Positions 55,795-64,000 of a stretch of DNA of 64,000 bases are shown piece after piece. The stretch is taken from the NCBI GenBank assembly GCA_960531495.1, contig OY482849.1, forward strand, positions 2,594,979 to 2,658,978, given 5' to 3'. Origin of the DNA: Zeus faber (lineage: Eukaryota > Chordata > Actinopteri > Zeiformes > Zeidae). The notes beneath the pieces were generated by a model that was not told the DNA's origin, searched no databases, and worked only from the letters and a program-made list of their open reading frames with translations. The translations under genes and the position numbers were made by a program. Position 1 is the stretch's first letter, and each line of letters opens with the position of its first letter.

Positions 55795-56062
55795 TCCCAT
55801 ATATATGTCTATTCCCTTTATTTCTATTTTATACCCCCACCCTGTATTACTTTTGAGTTATTTTATTTTATTCTATATTATTCTATTTACTTACTGCCTT
55901 ATGTTTTAGGAATCAGTTAGTCAAGTAGAAATTAGGTAGCTATTGTGTTCAGTCTAGAACATGTCGTTCCTATTCACCGGGTGCATTGCATTGACGTTTC
56001 ACTGCATATATATATGGAAGTTTGTATATGTATGTCGCAAATAAACCTCTTGAATCTTGAAT
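55795..56062 (+). mobile_element. CR1/L2-like LINE 3' end, 5'-truncated, inside hAT
   Basis: It matches 12855-13110: TTCTATATTATTCTATTTAC, CACCGGGTGCATTGCATTGA, CACTGCATATATATATGGAA and TTGAATCTTGAAT at the end. It separates NEEQ from EQVEAIKHQ of the hAT transposase. Confidence 0.88.
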
Positions 56063-56615
56063 GCTGTTCTTCATTCAGTTTGTCTTGCCATCTGTCGAGC
56101 GGGCCACTGGGTCTCTGGTCCTGGCTGCGCCTGTTATCAATCACTTGCTCTTCTTTCTCATGCTCTCTGCTATTCGCATGCTTACCAAAAGCTGGATGAT
56201 TTAAGTTTTTAGTCCCTGTATAAAAGGTGCTGTTTTTATCCGCCATAGTGGGATTTCCACGTCATAGTTTGCACCACATCTCGGTGCGGGCGTCATTCAT
56301 TTGAAGCCAGCCGACCTCCTGCAGCCACTTTTCTGAGAACACTTTTGCGGTTCAGGATCAGTCTGGTGTTTCTTTGGAGGTGGAGGAACACCAAAGTAAT
56401 TGCTCAATGGAGCTTGCTTCTTGGATATTTTGATGAATGGAGAAAGTCCTAAAAGCAGTGGCTTATACTCTTCACGGCAGTCCAATGTTTTGTACTGTCT
56501 GTACCAAAATGTTTGGTTCGCAAATGTGCGTTACAAGACCTGATCTAGTGCACATTGTTTATTTTGATAGCGCATGCACACATGCGCACCACTTATATGC
56601 ACCGCTGCGTATAGT

Positions 56616-58526
56616 GAAGAGGAGAACGGACATCCTCGTCTTGTGCCACGTTTTAGAGTGAAATGCTGTGAAGAGTAACAATTGGTGATGATAGAAGCAG
56701 ATGTACAGAATTCTGATCCATTGAATGAGTGACTCGCCAAAGCCAAATTTGTTGAGGGTGGAAAAAAGATATGTCCAATGTGTCTGTCAGAGTCTTTTTC
56801 GGCATCTAAAAAAGCAAAAACAGTATTTAAGTTGTGCCTTTGACATATGCTGATCAGACTGAATAAATGGCACATATTGCTCGATGGGTGCCTGTTTAGT
56901 CTGGGTGATTTATAAACATAATTAATTTTTCAATCTGTTGGTTAGTGTTTTACTCATAATCTTTAAATTGGTAATAATTAGGCTTATGTGTCTATATCTG
57001 GAGGTGAGGATTGGGTCCTTATTGTATTCGAGCAAAACGGAAATGATAGCAGTATTCATGTGAGGAGGCATGGCGGAGTTTGACTTAATCTCCATAACTA
57101 TCTGATGAATTTGGGATGGGGGATGTAAGTGGCCATAAGTGTTTATAGAATTCCACTGGGTAGCCATGATCCAGGTGATTTATTGTTGGGCACAGAGAAG
57201 AGAGCTTTCCTGAGTTCTTCTAGAGTAAGTGGTTGATCTAAGGTGGTAGCCTGTTATGTGGGTTGTTTAGGGAGGTCGATATCATCGAGGAATGAGTTAA
57301 TGTTTTTTATATTTGATTCATTATCTGAGTGATGTAGCTTATTATGAAAGTCTCTGAATATTTTATTGATGTCTTGCAGGGTGTGTGTTATTCTTCCCTG
57401 TGGATCTTTGATGGCTGTAATAAGATTGATTGCAATTGCAATTGATTGGCAAGAAATTTACCTGATTTGTCATTGAATTGAAAATAATTCACTGTTGTTC
57501 ATTCCATGAGGAATTGTATCTTTTGATGGATAATATTATCAAGTTTAGATGTAATTGTCCGGATCTCATTTCATATATGCTCAGTGGGTGAGTGGGCTCT
57601 TTGGGAGTGCAGGTCTTTTAATTGTTGTTCTAGTTTCTTTTGACATTCTCGTAGTTTATTTTTTTGTGAGTGGAGAATGAATTAATACTACCTTTCAGAA
57701 CTGCCTTTGCCGTTTCCCAGAGTAAGGATGGTGATATTTCTGGAAAGTCATTGCGTTCAATGAAGGAAGTCTATTCTCTGCATAACAAATGGTGAAATCT
57801 TTATTTATCAGAAGTGAGGTGTTAAACTGCCACCTGCCAAGAGGGTTCAAGTGCGTTTCATTTATGAGGTTGAATCTAATCTGCCCATGATCAGGGATTA
57901 CAATCGGGTTGATTTCAGGATTAGGGATTTTGGATATTACAGAGTTACTTGTCAACAAAAAGTCAATTCTAATGAAGCTTTTGTGGGGTAGTGAATAATA
58001 TGTGTGTTCTCTATTATGTGGATTATTTGATCACCAACAATCGCCAAGAGCAAGATCACTCATATATTGTATTATAATGTCAGATGAATGCCAGGACTTG
58101 TTATTATCTCTGGATAAACTTGGACCAAGTACTGTGTTGAAGTCCCCTCCCAGTATAATAATTGAGTCAGAAAATTTTGAAAATATATTGTGAAAGAAAT
58201 TTGGGTCGTCCTCATTGGGGCTATAAATATTAGCTATGGTTAATTTGATGTTTCCTAAAATTACGTTAAACATTTTGTATTGCCCTTGGCCCTGGGATAC
58301 TTTTATTGATCAAATAGAAACACCTATTTTTTTAGTTATATGATGCAGAAAATATCTGATTAACCCATTTAGCTTTTAGTTTGAGATACTTGGATGCAGT
58401 GAGGTGAGTTTCTTGCAGTAGACCGAAGCTGGGGTTCATCCTGGTGAGGTGACTTAGGATGTTGCTTCATTTAGCTTGTGAGCCTATTCCCTTCACATTC
58501 CAACTAACAAACTTAATGGATGTCAT
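56616..58526 (-). pseudogene. L1-like ORF2, endonuclease and N-terminal RT
   Basis: The start codon at 58526-58524 opens MTSIKFVSWNVKGIGSQAK, the classic beginning of L1-type ORF2. The endonuclease continues with LLQETHLTASKYLKLKAKW, NVILGNIKLTIANIYSPNED, IILGGDFNTVLGPSLSRDN (catalytic Asp-Asn), KSWHSSDIIIQYMSDLALGD and VIPDHGQIRFNLIN (decayed SDH). RT begins with NSINTYGHLHPPSQ and RYRHISLIITNLKIMSKTLT, then FAFLDAEKDSDR (motif A) and TLKRGTRRGCPFSSSLYA (motif B region), where the hAT element interrupts. Many frame breaks exist. ORF1 lies upstream at 60735-61491. Confidence 0.87.
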
Positions 58527-58974
58527 TGAGGTTAGTTAGGGGATGATGGATGTTGATTTGTAGTTTTCCCATGCAGCAGCAAAGTGCGTCCAAGGCAATA
58601 GCTGTACTACCATGCACACGTTTTCCCATAGATAAGTGAGTTTTTCCTCCTTTACATTCCTTTTTACTTTCCTAGTATTGCAGGAAGTTTGTAGGGATAC
58701 ATATCTTCTCAAACAAATGACAAATAGACAAAGATAAGCATAGACCATTGCAGAGTCAGACATACATGTAGTGAGAGAGTGGATAGAGAGTGAAAAGAGA
58801 AGTAGGCAGGGAGGGATTAGGAAGGTGAGATGAGTGTGATCAATATTTATAATCCTGACAGAGGTAGGTTGCTAATTTCTACATCTCGCATATCAGAATA
58901 ACCAGAGTGGAGGAGTCTCCGAATAACAGACCGTCTATATATCGTTTATCAACAACCGGCGTGTGGCAGTTTTG

Positions 58975-59075
58975 CCCGCCACATGCCACCCAGGTGGTAT
59001 TTTCAGAGCCCTCCGCCACAGAGGCACAAAGTACGATGGGTTGTAGACATCAGTTTATTGTAGAGAGAAGGCTAG
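58975..59075 (-). mobile_element. Possible LTR-like fragment (fossil)
   Basis: The minus strand has CTCTCTACAATAAACTGATG and GGCGGAGGGCTCTGAAAATA, matching a segment at 63722-63795. AATAAA followed by a short downstream part resembles an R-U5 segment. It is a fragment only and broken. The family assignment is uncertain. Confidence 0.25.
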
Positions 59076-59965
59076 GTGGAATTAGCCAGGGAGAATTCCT
59101 GGCCGAAGCCTACCACCCCTCCCCCACACCACCACCAAGCAGAGAACAAATATGAAAGAAAATGTTTAAAGCAGACTCTGACACAGGGTTACTATACCTA
59201 AAAATGGCAGACTCTGACACAGGGTTTCCATACCTAAAACAAAGAAATCCAAGTCCAAAAAAACGAATTAACAGGTCCCCTTCCAGAGGACCTGGTTCCC
59301 CAGAGCAGCATGGTCAACCGGCCTCCTTCCACCAGGGCGACAACAGACTGCCCCCTCCTCCCTTTGGAGTGTGGGCACTTAGGCTACTGCGTTGGCTGTT
59401 GAAAGCGTGGCTGGTCTGCGGTGGGCGCCCCGGGTACTGGGGGTGGCGGAGGGCCTGTATACCTGGCGGCCTACCGGCATAGACGGGGGGGGGGCGGGGG
59501 GGCGGCCCCCCATGCTTGGCACACGCTGCTGTGTGAATGGGCACTTGGCACTAATGCCGGGCGGGGTGTCTGGTCGGCTGCAGTGGGGCGGGCCTCCCCC
59601 TTGTGCGGGGTGTGGGTGGGCGTGGGGGTCCTGCCGGCTCGCCCGTAGGGCGGGCGGCTTGGGCGGGGTGTCGGTCTGTCGCTGTGGGGCCGTGATCCGG
59701 GCCCGCAGTCCGTGCCTTGTGCCCATGGCCCGGGTTCTGTGCCGGTGGCTGGGTCTTGTGCCTGCACCTGGGGGTTGGTTGTATGTGTGCGCCCCTGGGG
59801 TGCAGGGTCTCCTCGTGCTCCCTGGGACTTGGTCATGCTCCTCGGGGCTGGGCGTTGGGGTTGCTCCACGGCCCACTGGCTTCTCTGGGGGCCCGGGGGT
59901 CTTCTGTGGCCGCAGGGCAGGGTACCCAGGGATTTCCTGCAGCCGAGGGGTGTCCAGGGGGCTGT

Positions 59966-60053
59966 GGAGTTCAAGATTCAAGATTCAAGATTCAAGTTTT
60001 TATTTGTCACATACATATACATACTTCCATACATATATGCAGTGAAATGTAAT
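59966..60053 (-). mobile_element. CR1/L2-like LINE tail, very short insertion
   Basis: Bases 59970-59996 hold four TTCAAGA repeats, followed by TTTTTATTTGTCACATACAT and TATATGCAGTGAAATGTAAT, the inverse of the 3' end at 13040-13113. Only about 90 bases were copied. Confidence 0.9.
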
Positions 60054-60162
60054 GAGGGGGGGCCTTTGGGGCCCCTTCCGCTGCTTGGAGGCGCCGCGAC
60101 ATAATACCGATCTTCTACACCAGTTCCAATGGGGATAAGTCATGTACACTCACTGGTGGACA

Positions 60163-60166
<4 letters not shown>

Positions 60167-60212
<46 letters not shown>
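60167..60212. repeat. (CA)n microsatellite inside L1 3' UTR
   Basis: About 22 CA units, at the position where the other copies of this L1 UTR carry GT-rich sequence in opposite orientation. Confidence 0.95.
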
Positions 60213-60214
<2 letters not shown>

Positions 60215-60734
60215 GCTTCAAGTGCACTCCAGCGCCCTCCTGGTTGCATTCCTCTACTTTCCTCCCTCATTTGCTGCCATAATTATGACAGGAAGAGGCC
60301 ATGTGACTAGTTGTAGTTCCACTTTTCCTGGACTTAATTCACTGTTTTTCAGTACATGTTGTCATCCAGTGTTCATGTTTTTGTGTAAATGTTGTTTGTT
60401 TCTATGTTTATTTGTCTCACCGTGGTGATTCTCCCCCTCTTGGAATAGTGATCAGTTGTTTATAGACCCAAACATGATAAACAGTTCTCCAAATAGGGGG
60501 GTTGGTGGTGGCTCTCCATTACCAAAAACTGTGCTCTTGTCATTCTACAGGTCGTCATCAGGACAGCTTTATTGCAGCAGTTCTTGATGATTTAGAATTA
60601 ATAAAGAGTTGCATTGGAGGTTGAGAACTTGAACTCCACTTGCAGACTAACTCTGTCCTGAATGCAATGGCATACAAATATTCTGTGTTGTATGCCCAGC
60701 ATGCTGACAGCACAAAAAAAAAAAAAGAAGGCAT

Positions 60735-61491
60735 GGCTGGACTTGGTTGTTGCGGGGGCTGCTTGGAAGGGTGGCCTGGCTGCTGAGCTGCTGGATGGTC
60801 CTGATGGTGGCTGCTGGGCGGAGGAGCCTGCCGCAGACGGTTATCCATTGTGGTTGCTGCAGCTGCTTCTCACCCGGTCCTCCAGTGGACCCCTAGGTTC
60901 TGCTGCTGCCAGTCGGGAGAAGGTTGGTGCTTGGGCCTCCCGTTGACTAGCTGCTGGTGGTTCCAGGGCATCTAACTTAGCAATGATGCAGTGGGGACAG
61001 TTCCCCACGCGGCGTCCCTGTCGGTGAAAGCAGTGGAAGGTGATCTGCTTCACAGTGTCCGTGGGGAGTTTCAGGGCGGTGAGGAGGAGGTCTTTCACCA
61101 TGGTTCCTTGTGTCTGTGTGTTGTTCTCGGGGATCCCAGAAAAGGTGAGGTTGTCCTGCACACTTCTGGATTGGATATCCAGCATAGTCTCTTTCATTAT
61201 TTTATCTTCTTTCTTTACAACCTCCATGTCTGTTGTGAGATGCTTCACAGAGGTTTTTAGATCTGCGTGGTCATTTTGCTTCTCGCCAACTGTGCGATGC
61301 AGGAAATCAAGGCTAGCTTTGATCTCGGAAATCTCTTGGAGGAGCAGAACGAGCATGCCCAGCCCTTTTGTTAATATCATCCAAGACACTAACCTCAACA
61401 GCCACTGGGAATTCGATCATCTGTATCGGTAGCTAAGTCTGCCTTCTTCCTTTTCCCTAGATTGTTTACATTCTTGGTCCTCTTCCATCAT
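60735..61491 (-). pseudogene. L1-like ORF1 (coiled coil, RNA-binding) remnant
   Basis: The start is likely near 61491 (MMEEDQECKQSREKEEGRL), with a stop after about 24 codons. The main frame 61398-60841 has a heptad-like helix region (LLLQEISEIKASLDFLHRTV, DLKTSVKHLTTDMEVVKKED, IMKETMLDIQSRS) followed by the RRM-like DNLTFSGIPENN, QTQGTMVKDLLLTALKLPTD and VKQITFHCFHRQGRR, as in L1 ORF1 proteins that coat LINE RNA. A Pro/Gln-rich tail (QAPPPSSHHQDHPAAQQPGH, 60848-60740) follows and is cut by the inverted L1 insertion. It is broken in one or two places. Confidence 0.85.
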
Positions 61492-61500
61492 GTACACGTT

Positions 61501-62032
61501 ATAATAATAATAGATATAATACTCAAGGTGCTCCACTTCAGATTTGCGTAGTGTACATAGTGTCTTTATTTTTTTGCAATTCACTGTTTCACTGTTCACT
61601 GTTCTTTGTTATTTGTCTAAGTTGGAGCACATTGTCAGTGTTTTAGTTTGTGCACTTGGGCGCCGCTATGTTGGATCTGTACTCACTTCTGTCTTCTCGC
61701 GTAATCACAGCATGCTCCCATGGTCTAGCGGCTTTATTTAAGCCATATACTGTAAGTGCTATATTACAGAGAAATCGACCAGCACTATTACTGCAGTGCA
61801 AAACTGTGGACTGGCAGGCAGCAGACATGCGCAGTAGAGTCGTTTCCTCGCCTCGTAACATTCGGCTGTAATTCCGCCCTGCAGGACTGCAAAAGGTTTC
61901 AATATTTTAACTTTAACTTAATTTAACTTAAGTTTAAGTTTACTTACCTTTAACTTTCCACTAACATGACTTGCGTTTTGCCGTCACTGTGGCAGGTCAC
62001 ATACATACATTTCACACCCCTGTCCCGGCATA
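61501..62032. other. Possible L1 5' UTR and unassigned DNA
   Basis: This lies upstream (on minus) of ORF1. The GC-richer part 61640-61885 includes TGCGCAGTAGAGTCG and might be the LINE's own 5' region. No second copy is present to confirm it. A TTTAACTTAAG-rich simple stretch follows at 61895-61950. Confidence 0.3.
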
Positions 62033-62208
62033 CCCCTTTCGCACAGACGTTGTTTCGGCCCTGTTTCGGCTCTGTGACTACTTCCGCTGATGGCTCAGTG
62101 CCAGATCAACAGAGCCACCCCCCATTCCATGTTCATACCTTTTACAATGAACAGCAAGGCGGAATAATGGCCCAACATTCCCGCATTGAACAGGGTGTGT
62201 AAAAGGGG
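62033..62208. mobile_element. Possible small MITE, 176 bp
   Basis: The ends are CCCCTTTCGCACAGAC and, inverted, CCCCTTTTACACACCC, with 9 of the first 10 positions alike when one gap is allowed. No coding sequence and no clear target duplication were found. Similar CCCCTTTCxCAC starts are known from fish MITEs, but I cannot name the family. Confidence 0.35.
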
Positions 62209-63699
62209 CTAGTGTTTGGATGCGGGAAATTAAACTCTTTACATACTGTAATCTTCTCCATCACGTCTCATTTAAAAAAAAAAAATTCTTCCGCCATGTT
62301 TCCACAGACATCGATCGTTACCGCAGGCTATGACTAGTGACATACACATGCACACACACACATGCATACACCCACATTGAAGTTAATATACTGTGTATTA
62401 TACCATGCACATTGATGCGGAAATTACCCCTGGGTCTGGTATTGATCTTTACCTCAGTATCTCTCGACAAGGCTTGTTAGCTATTGTCAGACTGACAGTG
62501 GCCCAATCTGTCAAGGGGAAAGCGGCTGCATTAGGTCTCAACGGTGCCTCATCTGCGACTGTGTGTACAGTGTTGTTCAGTGTATCTTTTATTTTATACA
62601 CACTGAGAAAAACACATATCCATTTTGCAAGGATTAAGGACTGTGCAAGGTGGCTGTGAAAGTTGTTTCATTCAGTAATACAAATCTGCAGCAGCAGCAG
62701 AAGCAGCACGACCTGGTGGCTTAGCGATGTGTTTTACTGCCAACACCTGGCTGTTAATGCTTCACTGTCAATAGGTTATTGACGCGCATTTGCGTTAAGA
62801 GGGGTTTTTAACATGGTGCCAGTCACGGCTGTATGGTTTTATAATATCTAGACTTTTATAAAGTTGAAAGGTGTCCTTTTAGCTCTTTGTTGAGTATCAA
62901 ACATGCAGGCATTTTGTATGCATACATATATTTTTTGTGTGTCCTGTTTTCAGCTGCTTTGTTACCCCATTCCTGGTCACTCTGTTTAGCAGGCCAAAGA
63001 CTTTTACTCTTTTCAATTCCCTGCAGCGCCTAACAATTCCAATGGTCCAAAAGCAAGCATGTTGTAGCAATATATAGTAATGTATCATTGCCACTAGTCT
63101 AAATTGTGCTAGTTCTGAGAGATAAACATCTGTGTTTTAGGATGTCAGTGGACAAAACATGTGTTTGTGACATCAAATGTAGCTTTAACTCAAAGATGGT
63201 ATTAGGTTCTTAAAAAATACACATCTACAATTACCAAAAATAATGTTGTTAAGCTTTTATTACATTGGTTTTGGTGTATAGCTACTGGCTAGCGATAGCT
63301 CACCTAATTTACTGTTGTCATGGCAACAGGGTATTTTGCTGAGCGAGAAGAGAGTGGGAGGATTGGTTATTTTGCTGCATTTAATTGAAGAACAAAGGAA
63401 CATGATAGGTATATCAAACAATACAAATATTAGAAATTCTAATACTTGTCATTGTCATTTTTGATATGTTTGTAATTGGAATGGATAGTTTTATTATTGT
63501 TTTGGAATGGTATTGAGATTCAAATTGAATAGTTTTATGTTTACCCACATTAATGTTTATTCTTAAATTGAGCTGGTAGGGTGGAACAGCAATTACATTT
63601 CCACTGTATTACTTCTCATATTTCGGAATAAACACAACATTTTCCAAAATTTGACACACTGGGCCGAATGTTGTGCTTTGATTCGTGAGTGTAACACTT
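62209..63699. other. Unassigned stretch
   Basis: It contains an A run (62272-62284) and a CACACA-rich part (62345-62365). The short open frames are not recognised. There are no repeat ends that I can name. Confidence 0.5.
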
Positions 63700-63820
63700 T
63701 CCCACAAATTTGCCCCAGTGGCGTTTTCAGGGCCCTCCACCAGAGAGACACAGGCGGAAATATTGCAAACACACCAGTTTATTGTAGAGAGTAGCAAGAT
63801 GTAACAAGGGAGCAGATGGA
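63700..63820 (-). mobile_element. Possible LTR-like fragment (fossil)
   Basis: The minus strand carries CTCTCTACAATAAACTGGTG, GGTGGAGGGCCCTGAAAACG and CCCACTTT-inverse sequence ending near GGGAAAGTGTTACA. It matches the fragment at 58975. It resembles the polyadenylation end of a retroviral-type LTR. It is a fragment only and broken. Assignment is tentative. Confidence 0.25.
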
Positions 63821-64000
63821 CTCATGTCATGACAGAGGCTGTATATGTGTGTGGGGATGGGTGATTTACCTATCGCTTGTTGATTGCTCTGATGAGCAAA
63901 GAAGCGCATCTTTTCAGAGAAGCACATCTTTGCTTCAAAATTACTTAAGTATGGTGCATTTTTAGGAAATCGATTTAATGCCATGGCCTCCAGTTAATTT
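63821..64000. other. Window end, unassigned
   Basis: No feature recognised. It may continue whatever element contains the LTR-like fragment. Confidence 0.4.

Larger units (their letters stand above)
54091..56485 (-). pseudogene. hAT transposase (ZNF862/DUF4371-like), split by a LINE tail
   Basis: In minus-strand order: an N-terminal part near 56485-56070 (ISKKQAPLSNYFGVPP, then KNLNHPAFGKHANSREHE and DRWQDKLNEEQ), the LINE insert, then EQVEAIKHQALSNVFLLAFH, KDARPMCLYEEDIPLLKRLG and AECWGVLFDGSEDITKTEQE (catalytic-fold Asp region, 55435-55734). After this come HNIRWSEWRQEN (55150-54953), a linker with KRLAASSVQDQVNVV, and the hAT C-terminal dimerisation block VLLLSLTVPLSSATCERGFS (54297-55028). 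The C-terminal tail (54297-54091) ends in nine or so Asp residues, encoded by a CAT repeat. At least four breaks separate these parts. Confidence 0.88.
53708..56607 (-). mobile_element. hAT DNA transposon (ZNF862-like), 2900 bp, with perfect 8-bp target duplication
   Basis: The ends are CAGGAGGTGCACATAA and, inverted, CAGCGGTGCATATAAG. CGTATAGT occurs at 53700-53707 and again at 56608-56615. The L1 ORF2 frame joins across the element at this octamer. A LINE 3' end (55795-56062) is nested inside it. Confidence 0.95.
59260..60728 (+). mobile_element. L1-like LINE 3' end, 5'-truncated, inserted inverted in the composite L1
   Basis: The plus strand carries the G-rich 3' UTR (59340-59965), AGTGTCCACC-inverse and shared blocks, an AC microsatellite, GGCCATGTGACTAG, CTCCCCCTCTTGGAATAGTG, GGTTGGTGGTGG, and ends TGCTGACAGCAC plus A(13) at 60715-60728. 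Beyond the poly-A, ORF1 of the host L1 resumes. It is the same 3' end as 32430, 40015 and 48805, in opposite orientation. Confidence 0.85.
48775..61500 (-). mobile_element. Composite L1/Tx1-like LINE spread over 12.7 kb by nested insertions
   Basis: Reading the minus strand: a 5' region and ORF1 (61491-60735), an inverted 5'-truncated L1 (59260-60728), the inter-ORF region, ORF2 start at 58526, endonuclease and RT to 56616, a hAT element (56607-53708), the rest of RT and a C-terminal part to 52780, a G-rich 3' UTR (52770-50733), a Tigger element (50731-49438), the remaining 3' UTR (49437-48805) and an A-rich tail (T-rich at 48780-48808 on plus). The order and orientation of all L1 parts fit one ancestral insertion. 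Confidence 0.75.

Overview
The window looks like repeat-dense intergenic or intronic DNA of a ray-finned (teleost) fish. The reasons are several Tc1/mariner families typical of fish, tRNA-derived SINEs of the V-SINE and DANA/HE kind, LINEs of at least four groups (L2, a CR1/L2-like family, RTE, L1/Tx1-like), hAT and Tigger/pogo transposons, and many AT-rich microsatellites. I find no intact host protein-coding gene. Two exon-like blocks (19678-19781 plus, 45439-45619 minus) and one long unassigned hydrophobic open frame (42127-42780) are the only candidates for non-transposon coding sequence.

Layout. 1-757: internally deleted Tc1-like copy running off the window edge. 1615-5985: minus-strand L2-type LINE split by a 2.1 kb hAT element with a perfect 8-bp target duplication, plus a SINE. 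6012-6297: Tc1 fragment. 6931-9184: minus-strand RTE LINE. 9190-10065: fossil retroviral fragment. 10315-13113: plus-strand CR1/L2-like LINE with endonuclease and reverse transcriptase, split by a SINE. 13265-16443: three Tc1 fragments or copies and a TA/TATG microsatellite. 16444-22190: low-repeat AT-rich DNA with a CpG-rich patch and one exon-like block. 22243-27480: SINE interrupted by a Tc1 copy, a second Tc1 family, then an L1 fragment interrupted by a SINE. 27905-28800: SINE interrupted by a hAT-type MITE. 29110-35811: fragments, a perfect 22-bp hairpin, an L1 3' end, a Tigger copy and a well-preserved Tc1 copy. 37347-38154 and 43039-45208: more copies of the first Tc1 family, the second split by a 1.3 kb unclassified DNA transposon that has a relative at 29222. 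48775-61500: one minus-strand L1 whose ORF1, ORF2 and GC-rich 3' UTR have been spread over about 12.7 kb by nested insertions. 61500-64000: little that I can name.

How the parts fit. The elements record a layered insertion history rather than cooperating genes. The clearest relationship is that the 3' tail of the V-type SINEs matches the 3' end of the L2-type LINE at 1615, as expected if that LINE's machinery copied the SINEs. Four copies of the first Tc1 family share one internal deletion junction, as expected of a non-autonomous subfamily moved by enzyme from elsewhere. All transposon genes seen are broken, so current activity from this window is unlikely.
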